From Pestalotiopsis fici W106-1 (Eukaryota; Ascomycota; Sordariomycetes; Amphisphaeriales; Sporocadaceae): a stretch of DNA of 64,000 nt. The stretch covers positions 2,011,498-2,075,497 of the forward strand of contig NW_006917091.1 in assembly GCF_000516985.1 (NCBI RefSeq). The letters are read 5' to 3'. Below the pieces are notes generated by a model. The model did no database searches and was not told the DNA's origin. It was given only the letters and a program-made list of their open reading frames with translations. This document shows, in pieces, positions 35,353-45,586 of this stretch; within the stretch, counting starts at the first letter, position 1; every line of letters begins with the position of its first letter. The position numbers and the translations under genes are program-made.

Positions 35353-35380
35353 GATATATATATATGTGTGTGTGTGTGTA
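35353..35380. repeat. (TA)n-(TG)n compound microsatellite
   Basis: A TA run passes directly into a TG run, a common compound structure formed by slippage and point mutation. Confidence 0.85.
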
Positions 35381-36127
35381 TACATGTATAATATCCCATT
35401 GCAAGCAAGCCCCTCTTTCCCCCCTCGTTGCGCTGCGGCTGCTGTGTATCCACAGAATCGGATACAGGCGTGCGTGTAAGAGTGAGTTCAACAAGCAATC
35501 TAGAGTGGCCTGAGCGAGCGAGCGAACGAGCGCTTGAGAGCAAAGATGTAAAAGTTGTGTGAGCTTTCTCACGCCTACTGTAGCCAGCTAGCCAGATATA
35601 CGTCCAATCATTCCCGTAATGTACAAGCCAGCCGATGGCCACACCCCCAGCCAGACTCTTTTTTTTTTTTTTCTTCTGCTCTCTTGCTCTCTGCGATAGA
35701 TGGGCGGGACCAGAATCCAGCCCCCCCTCCCCACCCGAATTGTCAGCCGGCTGACTTGACTTTACTCTCTGTTCCTTTCCTTTGATAATCTGAATCCTTT
35801 CGTCTATTCTTTTCTTACTTCTGTCCCTCTCTCTCCTCCTCCTCCCTCTTTATCTTGTCTCTTCAGATTTTTACGCCTGTGATTTTCTTCCTCATTTGAT
35901 TGTCATCATCGCGTATGTCGCTCTGTGCCACACTCTCGCGCAACGTCCAAACGGTTTCTCCCCCCACCGACACTGCATCGCCCATTTGGGTAAAAGGTGA
36001 CATTATAGTCGTATTTCTCATACTTTCTGGAGAGGGGGGATTTTCACTTTCTCCCTTTTTTTCTCTCTATACCTAGTACTATATCCCACGTGCGCACATC
36101 CTGATCGGGACAAGAACTTCTGCATCC

Positions 36128-36152
36128 ATATATATATATATATATATATATC
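36128..36152. repeat. (AT)n microsatellite just upstream of a start codon
   Basis: About 12 AT units end some 20 bases before the ATG at 36173, so the repeat is in the 5' leader or core promoter of that gene. Confidence 0.9.
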
Positions 36153-36172
36153 TCTCCTTGGTGTATGCCAGC

Positions 36173-37568
36173 ATGAGCCGGTACAGCTCACGATACTCCG
36201 ACTCCGAGTCGGATGTCGACATTCATATCAGTCGGCATCACGCCTCACCTGCGCGTCCAGTCCGTGCTCCCGTCCAATATGTCGAGGCGCCACGCCGACC
36301 TCGTTATGATGATCGTGATCGCTTCCTGATTCCTCAGCACACTGAGCGCACCGTGGTCACGGCTCGTTCCAGGTCAAGGGATCGCCGCCATCGCGACAGC
36401 TCACCCAGGTCTCCTCCTGCTCCTCCTCCCGCCGCCGCCGCCCCTCCTGTCATTATCAATAACCACATTATTAACTATTCCGACTCGGACTCGGAGTCAT
36501 CCGACGACGGGCGCCACCGACACCACCAGGAGCTCGTACGTCACACCAAAGTCGTGCGGGAACGTGCCGACTCTTCTTCCTCGTCGTACTACCGGGAAAG
36601 AGATGCGCGTCGCCATGATGTCGAGCGTGAGGTCGAGCGGGAGCTGGCGCGCAACCGCAAAGACGATGAACTCGAAAGGGCCCGCAAGGAACTCGCGGAA
36701 CTAAAGTTGGTCGCTAAAATTGAGGAGGATGACCGCCGCCGCAACAAGACCGCCAAAGAGGAGCGCGAGCTGCACCAGATGAAGAAGGAGCTCGACGAGA
36801 TCCGCCAGGCCAAGGAGCGCGAGGAGAATGAGAGGCGCCTCAAGACCAAGCTCGAAGTCGAACGCCTGCGCAAGGAGGACGAGGAGCGCGTCGAGAAGCA
36901 GCGCCTGGAGAAGCAGGCCCGTGACGCGGTCGAGAAGTACAAGAAGGACGAGGCTGCCCGGATAGCCAGAGAAAAGGAGGAGAAGGAGCAGCGCGACAAA
37001 GAGTACAAGCTGCGACTCCAGGAGCAACTGCTCAAGTCCGGCCTGGACGAGAAGGAGATCAATGCTATCCTCGCCGGCAAAAAGGTCGAGAAGAAGGAGG
37101 AGAAGAAGAAGGAAAAGGAGCCGGACACGAGGCCAACCTATACGCGGATGGCTCGGAGACACCTCTCGTTCGAGACATTGCGCGTGTATAACATTGACTA
37201 CCAGCTCGATAACGTAAGTGGCCCCGTACTCTTCACCAGAGGACCCCCCATCATTGCACGTGTCGCAAGCATTTACCAACAACGTGAACTGATCACATCT
37301 TCTCCCGCTGTAGGATCCCGAATTCGTGCTGATCAAGAGATGGGTTCCGGATGCGGAACAGGATGTCCTGTGGAGACACACCAGGATCATCAGAGAGGAG
37401 CGCAACCGGAAGCTGGTCATGACCATTGAAGACAAGCCCAAGAAGCACAAGCATCACCACCACGGCGCATCACTCGAGCCGGAGTTCGAGTGGGTGCGCA
37501 AGAAGGAGCGCAGGAGGAGCCGATCTCCTGGTTTGCTCATGTATCTAGCAGGTGGGAGGCCTGCATAA
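36173..37568 (+). CDS. Coiled-coil protein with DUF8035-type C-terminus
   Basis: Two exons, 36173-37213 and 37314-37568, encode 431 aa. The first 130 residues are disordered, Arg/Ser/Pro-rich with RSRSRDRRHRDSSPRSP and an acidic DSDSESSDDG stretch. Residues ~140-325 form a highly charged single helix or coiled coil (ERELARNRKDDELERARKEL and onwards, with many E/K/R). The C-terminal ~100 residues are conserved in filamentous fungi: YTRMARRHLSFETLRVYNID, then DPEFVLIKRWVPDAEQDVLW, EFEWVRKKERRRSRSPGLLM and YLAGGRPA. I believe this corresponds to DUF8035, with no known function. RS-like and basic segments could suit a nuclear role, but that is a guess. The ATG at 36173 was preferred because the in-frame extension upstream begins with a non-ATG codon. 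Confidence 0.88.
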
Positions 37569-37954
37569 ACGAACGCTTTTGGGGGGGCCCTGTTTATTTC
37601 AAAATCCTGTTCTCGTGATTTTTTCTTCGCAATACGTTTTTGCAAATGCGTAGTTAGCATATGCGACAAAGGATCTTCCCACATGAGGAGGAGGAGGAGG
37701 GGGGGGTGGGAAACGAGAGACACGGTGAGGTGTGGGCAAAAGGACATTTTTGTTCTTCGCTCTGGACCGCAGGTTCTTGGTTCTATCTTGAGATGAGATT
37801 TGTTTCAGCTAGCTAAGCATTGGTATCATGGTTGCCCTGCGTTCTCAGAACATCTGTGGTTTTTCTGGTTCCTTTTTTCCCCCTCATGGTGAGAGGGCGT
37901 TGAAAATAACGGGGAGGAGGAGGATGATGATGACGGCGACGATACAAAACCATA
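37569..37954. other. Convergent 3' spacer
   Basis: The flanking genes run toward each other across 386 bp. GGA/GAG-rich simple sequence lies at 37684-37707 and 37910-37940. No gene. Confidence 0.6.
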
Positions 37955-39007
37955 TTATACCTGACCGCTTACATTGCGGCTCAATGTAGTCTCTGCTCTT
38001 CGAATAATTTCTTCATACAACATCCAGGCCAGCGCCGAACTGATGGCTTTCCGCGTGAGCCGCAGTGCCAGTCCGTCATATAGTGACCGCACGCCCTCCT
38101 CTGTGATCATTTTGCTCATAGCCTGAAGAGTATTCCGGTATTCGTGCGGCTGAAGCTGGATTCGCGTCTTGACGGCATCAAAGGGGTTCGTGATAAAGGA
38201 GCACGTGGCGCTTGCCATGGCCCCGGAGCTGAAATTGATCGTGGCCGCCAGGGAAGAGGTCATGTTGGAAGATGCCTGCGCTCCGTCGACAGCAGCGACA
38301 CCCTTGCTCCGCCCATAGATCTTGCTAAGCCGCTTCTTGAATTGTTCATAGAAGAGGACGTAGAGCCCAGCGTGTGGCGCATCGCGAACCGCGGTGGCTC
38401 CGTAGCCGGCAAAGAAGCCGCGTATCCTCTCCTTCTGATATATGTCACGCGCGGCACCGGCCAGCGACGTGTACGAGTACAGGTTGGACTCGTAGCGGAC
38501 CTTGAGAATGGTCAAGGGCATGAGCAGGAAGCCGGCAAAGGCACGGGCAAAGGCGCCCGAGAGCAAATTGGCCGTGTTGGACAGCTTTGGGAGGGATGAG
38601 GACGACGAGTAGCGACCGGACGAGGAAGACGAGGCAGACGAGGAAGAAGCGGCGAGGGCGAGGGGCGTCGCATGCTGCCGGATTGTGCTCAGGGTGGTGA
38701 AGTAGACGGCGGAGCCAAAGCCGGTGCGCAGCGTCGAGGGCACGGTGCCGCGCCAGAAGGCGGCAACAGCATTGGGCGACTTGGCAATCTCGCGGATCGT
38801 GGTCCGAATCGACTGCGAGCCCGACTGTTGTACGCGGGTCTTGAGCAGGTCGATGGGCTGTAGGAGAACGGCGCCCAGGGTGCCGGAGCACAGTCCGGCT
38901 ACAAAGTGAAAGGACTCTTGTGACGGTCGTCAGTATGCCATCGCGCGGCGTCAGTCAGAGGGTGTGTGTGCCTGACTTGAAGAAGACGCATTGCTACTCT
39001 GCGACAT
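37955..39007 (-). CDS. hem25: Mitochondrial glycine carrier (Hem25/SLC25A38-like)
   Basis: Exon 1, 39007-38977, and exon 2, 38916-37955 (60-bp intron, donor GTCAGG), give 330 aa. The three carrier repeats are complete, each with its signature: [25 protein letters not shown] and [13 protein letters not shown]. The protein begins with a short Ser-rich leader and [24 protein letters not shown]. The [12 protein letters not shown] second signature and overall pattern match Hem25/SLC25A38, which imports glycine into mitochondria for haem synthesis; substrate is by homology. Unusually, a Ser-rich insert ([18 protein letters not shown]) sits between transmembrane helices two and three, on the intermembrane-space side. 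Acceptor choice at exon 2 was fixed by phase. Confidence 0.88.
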
Positions 39008-39902
39008 GTTTCGTATCTTGGTGTATTATTGCCTAGACCAACCGGGGCGTTGCAGTTCAGACACCCTGCCGAAGCAGACTAGGGCTTGCTTTTATCTGGC
39101 CATAAGGCGATGATGGTATTTTGATGATGTCCTTGTGCAGCAGTAATAGTTAGTTTTGTTCCTGCCCTTTCCAGCTTCCGCTCCTCTCTTCTTGGTGTGT
39201 AAAGAAAAGAGGTCCAGAGAATTGGAAGGAAGGAAAAAAGGCAGATTGATAGAATCAAATGTATCAAGAAAACAGCCAACCAGCTCTTGGTACAAAAGAA
39301 TGAAGAAAAGTAGAGAATTAGTAGCAGGTCAAGTAATACAATGGCGGACAAGACAGGAAAGGGGATAGAGAAAAAGCGAGAGAGACAGAGAGAGAAAGGT
39401 AGTTCGTTCCTTTTGGCCTCTAAACATCCGAATGTACAGTAATCGCGTCGCCCGGCCGCGGTAGGGTAGGTGAGCTAAGCCCTTTTTTTTTTTTTTTCCT
39501 TCCCTTTCCCTCCGTCCTGGCGTACAAATATTTAGTGGAACTCCAACAACGCCGGATCGCCCCGAGCGGCGCATGATGTCACCGGAATCGCCGGGTATCG
39601 AAGAGGATCCTGAACGAGCGACGCAATTTACTTGCTATTGGTCTTCACAATCTTTCGGCGATTTGATTCTAACCTTGACCGGCTCATCCTTGGTTGCTAT
39701 TAATGTTGAAGCGGCCCGTAATAGGTTTTTGGTAGTTGAGAACTTTTATACAGTCCTTTGGCAAAATTAACCCGACTATACGCGTTAAGCTACAATCCCT
39801 ACTTTGAATACATACACTGTTTCAGTTGGGGAGATAAAAACGACTTCTTCTTGGCCATCTAGACGCGCTTCCGTTTTCCGTGATTATGTTCCTTTTCCCA
39901 TC
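39008..39902. other. Intergenic, no gene seen
   Basis: Leader of the carrier gene on the right-facing side and 3' flank of COG8. It contains a T-run (39483-39497) and AG-rich repeats (39370-39400). Frames here are short and biased. Confidence 0.55.
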
Positions 39903-41237
39903 TTAAACCTTTGCCGACACTTGTGATGGGCGCCTCTCCTTGTGTCCCACAATCGACTCCAGCCGGCCGGCCATGACCCGGTGGCGTTTGACCACTTCCA
40001 CCCATTCGTCCTCGGCACCGTCACCGATATCAAGACTGGCTAGAAGGACACCAAAATCGCCGCCCAGTCGGCCCAAGCTGCCAGCACAGTATAGTACTTG
40101 CGTCAGCAGACTTTCACGAGAAGCCTGATCTTTGATGTTTGGTAGATACAACCTCAGAGTCTCCATGAGCATCTCCACAAGATGAAGCGGAAATGTCGAG
40201 AGAGCCGAGGGCACTGGCTGCAATGGGTCGTCCTGCACCGAGCCCTTGCCCTGATCTCCCGAGTCCGGAAAGATGCTCTTGAACATGGAAACAATGGAGA
40301 AACTCTGCTCACGGAATATCTCAATGTATCTCTTCAAGTATCTCTCGGTCTGCTGTCCTCCTGACCACGAGCCTCCCGCCGTGCTTTGCTGCTGCTGCCT
40401 CACCCGTTCTTGATCGGCCAAATCTCGAAGTGGTTCAAGCGCCGCTAGCATATTTAGGAGCGTCGACAACCGGCAAACGAGGAACAGGGCGCCAAGACCT
40501 CCGCCGTTTCCTGCAGAACCAGCGGGATCCAGGTCTGGAACTACCCTACGTAGCCAGCTGATCGTCCTAAGAGCCGAGGCCAGCTTCAAACCAGGAGTAC
40601 GAAGGGCAGAAATCAAGTTGATGGCCATGGCCTGCATGGCTTCGTCGGCCTGGGAAGATACCGAGTCGACAAGTTGTGACTCTGGATACAGCGAGTGTAG
40701 CCGTCTAATGTGACCACTGAGGTCCAACGCCGATGCATAGTTGGCTGCAGCCGCGGAAGAGCCCGAAGTGATGGCAGACGAGAGGAGCGTGGGCAGGTCG
40801 AGCACATCGATGAGCCGCTCCGCATTCCGCGACAAGAGGAGGGCTTTCTTCCTGGCATTGAGTAATTCATTCTCACCGGACTTGTGGTATGTGGTGGAGA
40901 AATGAACTGCCTCGTTGTCTAGCTTGGGAATGGCAGTCTTCAGATCCCGGGTAGAGCTAGCCAAGGCCGGCAAGGCGGTCTTGAGCCTGGCATGATTGGA
41001 GGCGGATTCGATAATAGACTTGTGAGATCGTTTGGAGAGTGCCTGCAAGGACAGGAGCAGCGAGTGTGATGTCTGGGCCAGCGATTGCTGCTCCGTGGTC
41101 TCGATGGAGGAAAGCGGCAGCGAGGCCAAGCTTGCGAGATATTCAAGGGCAACTGGATCAGCGGGCTCGGCTTTGGCGTCGCGGCGATCCCCTGCCGGCG
41201 ATGCCGTGAGAAGTTCATGAAGCAGATCTGCGGCCAT
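39903..41237 (-). CDS. cog8: Conserved oligomeric Golgi complex subunit 8
   Basis: A single exon of 444 aa. The start MAADLLHELL was chosen because the in-frame extension further upstream has no ATG. Residues ~30-150 carry the Dor1-like signature: LEYLASLASLPLSSIETTEQ, then QTSHSLLLSLQALSKRSHKSIIESASNHARL. The rest is helical (KKALLLSRNAERLIDVLDLP, YLKRYIEIFREQSFSIVSMF). COG8 belongs to lobe B of the COG tethering complex, which acts in retrograde vesicle traffic within the Golgi. The protein is shorter than animal COG8 (about 610 aa), which is usual in fungi. Its upstream region is shared with the divergent TLC gene, though 2 kb apart. Confidence 0.85.
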   Translation of the reverse strand: MAADLLHELLTASPAGDRRDAKAEPADPVALEYLASLASLPLSSIETTEQQSLAQTSHSLLLSLQALSKRSHKSIIESASNHARLKTALPALASSTRDLKTAIPKLDNEAVHFSTTYHKSGENELLNARKKALLLSRNAERLIDVLDLPTLLSSAITSGSSAAAANYASALDLSGHIRRLHSLYPESQLVDSVSSQADEAMQAMAINLISALRTPGLKLASALRTISWLRRVVPDLDPAGSAGNGGGLGALFLVCRLSTLLNMLAALEPLRDLADQERVRQQQQSTAGGSWSGGQQTERYLKRYIEIFREQSFSIVSMFKSIFPDSGDQGKGSVQDDPLQPVPSALSTFPLHLVEMLMETLRLYLPNIKDQASRESLLTQVLYCAGSLGRLGGDFGVLLASLDIGDGAEDEWVEVVKRHRVMAGRLESIVGHKERRPSQVSAKV

Positions 41238-43303
41238 TTTGTCTAACCGGTTGACAATCCTGAGTAAGGCGTGCAATCCGACCCGCCAGTAAATCCTGGT
41301 GCTGGCTCGAGTCTCTGCGGCAGAATCCTCGCCGCGACTCGCTACCACAGCTCTTCTCGCCCCTCCTTCGGGGTCAACTATTGATTGTAGTGATATCGAG
41401 GCCCGGGGCCGGAGCGCCGTGGCAGATGGACCTCAGGTGTGGGTAATGCTGCAAGGGACAACGCACGCCAGGTAGCGAACAAGACGTCTGCTCAGAATCT
41501 GTTCAGATGTGCTCAGACACCAACTTCCTGCGGGCGGCTAAGCATCAACAAGGCGCAACACCGGACACCGGACATGTCATGTGGTCTGGTCTGCGGCTCT
41601 TGCCGGTGACTGACCAACGCAGCGGCCAACAAGTCCTCCCAGGCGCGCAGGCAGGCAGGTAGCTCGTCAAGATCCAAAGGTGTTTAACAAGCAAGACAGA
41701 TGAATGATGGCCGCTGGATATCGCTTCCTCTATATCGTGTGCTATTTCCAAGCTTTCTTGCCCAGTGACTATGATTTGCGTACATGGGTTATGCTCAATT
41801 TCCGTTGTAACTCGTGCGGGTGGTTGTTGTACATTACGGGGGATACGAAGGTACCATGTACGCACCAGCAATGGAAAATGCGCATGTGTCACATACGGTA
41901 ACTTGAGCAGCAGGGCAACAGGGTCGGGACGTCCACTGCTAATAAGGGTCACCCACTCATTGACTACCTGGCTGCTGGGTACCTACATCTTTGCATGTGG
42001 TCCCCTAACAGCTGGAATGCGGGGCCAAAACGGACCCCCCTTTCCGACCCGGAACGAAGTTGAGATCAAGATACACACCCCACTAATGGTACATTTTCAA
42101 CTCAAACCTCCAGGGCTCTCTGTATACATGTAAGATGGTATCAAACCAGCACTTGCAAGGTTAATAGGCGGAGAAAGGGAGAAGAAGAAGTAGAAGAAGA
42201 AAAAACTTCTTTCATGGGAGGAGTGCACCTGGTATGTACTGCGTCTTTGTTTATACCCTCATTACCAACTTTTACATAGGCACGCTACTAGACAGTCGAC
42301 GCCCTTGCATACGTTATGTGTGACCGACTACATGGCAATGCGGCCCTGACGTGACTCTCCCCATGTGCCCAAGTTACCCTCGCTCCCCTCCCACTATAGT
42401 TGCCTTGGCTGCCACCTTAGCTACCACCCAATAGAGCTACCTTGACTAGGAGCGAACAGGGTCACAAGCATCCTAAGTCCGTCCCAACAAATTCGGCTTC
42501 TTGCCTGAAAACGGTGCTGCTCGTCATGGCATTTTCCCATCCAAAAATATATATATATATATATATCTGGTACTGGAATAAATAAGAGCAGGAAGAAGAA
42601 GAAGAAGAAGAAGAGGAGCATGTGCCATTGATCCCGCCGACAGCCTGACTTGGTGATTAATACCAGTTTCTCTTCATCTGACAGCGTTTTGAGACTCCTC
42701 GCTCAGACCAACTACATACTCCCCTACTATTAAGTGTGCTTGACTGCCCTCCTGACCAGTCCAGCGCAAAAAAAAAGTAGTAGTAGTACCTGCCTACCTA
42801 CTGTAGCTTCGAGCTCCTGGGGACGGACTGACTTCGTACCTCACCTACCTCTCCGTCATCCCTCAGATTTGCATGGGATTGCTTGATTATATTGACTTCT
42901 CGGCTCTTACCTTATCGCTCACTCGCTCGTCCATCTTGGCTCACCTGACAAAATCGCCCTGTTCGTGCTCTCCCTCTGTCGCTCTCTCTGCTCGCGAACC
43001 CACATCTCACCCATCAGCCAGCACACACAGACAGTCACACACGACCTGGACCAACTCGGCACAAGGCAGCTGATCCACCTCGCTCTCTGACACATACAGA
43101 AGTCCAGATTGCTCTCTTCAGTTGTATATAACTCCACGAGAGGCGACCACTCGACCGACCTGGCGTAGTCAAAAGTGCTGCGCTCACTTACGTTCGATTC
43201 TACTCCTCCACGCTTCTCTCACCATTTCGAAAAATCAACCGAGACAGACAACGACGACAAGAGGGCCCTGACACTTCTCAACGAGGAGGAAAGAAAAGAA
43301 AAT
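41238..43303. other. Divergent spacer between COG8 and the TLC gene
   Basis: About 2 kb with promoters for both flanking genes expected at its ends. It contains AT and AAG microsatellites and a few TACC words (42791-42800, 42838-42850). The right end (42890-43240) is a CT/CAC-rich probable leader. Frames such as 41545-41952 (-) show no family features. Confidence 0.55.
42547..42618. repeat. (AT)n and (AAG)n microsatellites
   Basis: An AT run at 42547-42566 and, about 25 bases on, an AAG run at 42592-42615. Both are simple-sequence repeats. Confidence 0.85.
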
Positions 43304-44433
43304 ATGAAGGATCCTTTTCCCATCGCCCCGATACCAGCCTTGTCCAAGGCTGTGCAGCCATGGGCCGACTGGCTCTCTCTGCCGACCCTGCCGCTGCACA
43401 TCCATGAGGTTCTCATAATAGCCGCGTTCTACCACTTTGTCCATGTGGTCGTCGCCCCTTTAGTCTCAAACTGGGTGTTTCCAGTCCAGTACAAGAGCTT
43501 GTCGAGGACCAAGAAGCTCAACTGGGATGTACACGTCGTCTCCTTTGTCCAGAGCACCACCATCAATGCTCTGGCCTTGTGGGTTGTCTTCGCCGACGAC
43601 GAGCGCTGGAACATGGATGCTCAAGAGCGTGTCTATGGCTACACTGGTGCTATTGCCATGATCCAGGCCCTCGCTGCTGGTTACTTTCTGTGGGATCTCA
43701 TCATCACAGCTTCCAACATGCACATATTTGGTCTTGGCATGCTCGCTCATGCCATTAGTGCCTTGCTGGTCTATTCCTTTGGTTTCGTAAGCTATTTTGG
43801 CATCTCATGTCGCTAAATCTGCAGTAACTAACCCGCGTGCTCCAACAGCGACCATTCGTGAACTACTATAGCACAACCTTCATCCTCTGGGAGCTGTCGT
43901 CTCCCTTTCTCAACATCCACTGGTTCTGCGACAAGCTCGGCCTGACGGGCTCCAAGATCCAATTGTACAACGGCCTCGCCCTGATTGCCACCTTTTTCTC
44001 CTGCCGCCTCGTATGGGGCACGTACAACTCTTACCGCGTCTTTTGCGATATCTGGAGCGCTATGGAGACCAAGCCTTCGTACATTCCCTTGACCTCGGAT
44101 GTGGCCCAGAACCTGACAGTCCCCACTCGTTATGAGTCGACCATGAGGTTTGTGACCGAGTCGAGCAGCGTTCCCCTTTGGCTGGGCGCCTTGTACCTGG
44201 GGGCGAACTTGACTCTCAACTCGCTCAACTTTTACTGGTTTGTCAAAATGATCCAGGCCGTGCAGAAGAGGTTCGATCCCTCGCAGGCGGACCAGTCGGC
44301 AAAGGAGAAGCCGCTTTCGGACGGCACGGCCACTACAACCGCCACTGAGGTGCAGACCGAGCTCAAATCGCGGCCTCGCCGGGGCACCATCTTGGACGGA
44401 GAAGACGGCGATCAGCCGCCACCAGGAATTTGA
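43304..44433 (+). CDS. TLC-domain multi-spanning membrane protein
   Basis: Two exons, 43304-43786 and 43849-44433, give 355 aa. The ATG (MKDPFPIAPIPALSK) is the first in frame; the frame extends further upstream only through non-ATG codons. Six to seven hydrophobic helices are visible, among them HEVLIIAAFYHFVHVVVAPLVSNWVF and YGYTGAIAMIQALAAGYFLW. Then come HIFGLGMLAHAISALLVYSFGF before the splice and VNYYSTTFILWELSSPFLNIHWFC after it. That last segment, with its W-E-x-S-x-P-F-L-N-x-H pattern, is typical of TRAM-LAG1-CLN8 proteins of the TMEM56/TLCD type rather than the ceramide synthases, which have a longer lag motif. Members act in membrane lipid composition or sensing, and the exact role here is unknown. 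The C-terminal 70 residues are polar and cytosolic-looking. Confidence 0.88.
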
Positions 44434-44905
44434 AGGATAATGAAGCCAGCATAGAGAAAGAGAGAGATGAACACCATGTCAAAATTCATGCTCTGATTTG
44501 CGAACTACAATTACATATCCGTAACGAGAACTCATGCTTGCCTAGAAGATTCATATCCACAGTTTGGACCATCCAGTGGCTTCATTTCAGGCACCAGGAC
44601 GGCCAAGAAGCACTCTCATCATGCTCTGATTGTTTCAGCTGCCAAGCATGGCATCAGCCGCGCGATCTGCCCATAAAAGGTAGGACCAAAAAAAGAAAAA
44701 TAATTTTGGAAATGTGAAATTCAGGAGCGATATGAAGCTATAAAGTGTATGTCCTGGAAAAATCGAAGCCACTGGTCGGTTTTGTTGCTTCACATAGGAA
44801 AGGGTCTGTCTGCTGTTCAGCACGACGGTGGAATCAACGGCCCATTCGACCACTCAACACACACAAGTCATGGCCGTTGCTGTCTGTAGGCCACTAATTC
44901 CTGCA
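44434..44905. other. Convergent 3' spacer
   Basis: 472 bp between the TLC gene and the secreted glycine-rich gene, both ending here. Nothing beyond probable 3' UTRs is seen. Confidence 0.6.
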
Positions 44906-45586
44906 TCAATACTCGTCTTCTTCTTCGTCTTCGTCTTCGTCTTCCTCGTCCTCGTTAGCTGGCTGTGCTTTATCGGTGGTGTTTCTTCTGGCTAGGCCGC
45001 CCAGTAGCTGACCAACTTGACCGGCAGCACCACCTTTTGCACCACCAGTACCTCCGGCAGCACCGGTCAAACCACCCAGGAGCTGATCGAGGCCTCCCGC
45101 TCCGGCGCCCCTAATTAGGATGAATCAGCTACATTGATTTCTCTCTTGAAGGGTTTTCATGCGACGATTCGAAGTTACTCACGCTCCTTTACCTCCCGTT
45201 GCTCCGCTAAAGAGTCCATCTAGTCCCCCGGCACTGTCTCTTGTGTTAGAACTGAGCGAGTAGTTGATATAAACCTGACATGACTTACGCTCCGCCAGTA
45301 CCGCCAGCGTCACCAAGGATGGAGTCCAAAGGATTGGCCTCGCTGTGTGAAGATGAGCCTTTAGCTGGGTTGAAAAGTGAAAAGAGATGAGAGAGAAAGC
45401 AAGAAAAATGAATGGAACAACTTACGCATCACTAGACTTTGCGACAGGTGCCCTTTTTTGTACCAACTGTCCCTTGGATGCCTTGGTGGTCACCACCCCG
45501 ACACGTGTAGCCAGGGGATCGGATGGTGCAGCAGTAGCTGTAGTGAGGAGAGTGGCCAGCACGGCAGCTACGAAAGAATATTGCAT
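44906..45586 (-). CDS. Small secreted Gly-rich repeat protein with acidic tail
   Basis: Four exons are inferred, 45586-45426, 45342-45289, 45233-45183 and 45110-44906, for 156 aa. Every intron falls in phase 2 after GC, and every exon joins to make an alanine. MQYSFVAAVLATLLTTATAA is a clear signal peptide. A KR pair follows at 44-45, then Gly/Ala-rich repeats that largely follow the exons: LDSILGDAGGTGGA, LDGLFSGATGGKGA, LDQLLGGLTGAAGGTGGA and a shorter VGQLLGGLA. An RR pair at 130-131 is followed by a sequon NTT and the acidic tail EDEEDEDEDEEEDEY. There is no cysteine, so it is not a hydrophobin or a classic disulfide-rich effector. The dibasic sites suggest Kex2 cleavage; function is unknown. 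Confidence in a secreted product is good, in exact splice sites moderate. Confidence 0.75.

Larger units (their letters stand above)
31791..36172. other. 4.4-kb gene-poor spacer
   Basis: The largest spacer in the window. It contains several microsatellites (listed separately), A- and T-runs, a (TTC)n tract near 32727-32743, TACC words near 34610-34625, and GCTGG/TGCC repeats near 34735-34770 and 34975-35000. Open frames up to about 170 codons occur (for example 31882-32391, +) but are Cys/Trp/Arg-rich readings of simple or GC-biased sequence and resemble no protein. The right end is probably the long leader of the gene at 36173. Confidence 0.6.

Noticed and set aside
36589..37450. Long minus-strand frames (179 and 249 codons) opposite the coiled-coil gene
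   Set aside because: They are Ser- or Leu-rich reverse readings of E/K/R codons; the plus-strand frame has the conserved C-terminal domain.
41238..41348. N-terminal extension of COG8 upstream of MAADLL
   Set aside because: The extension has no ATG and would need a GTG start; the sequence does not look conserved.
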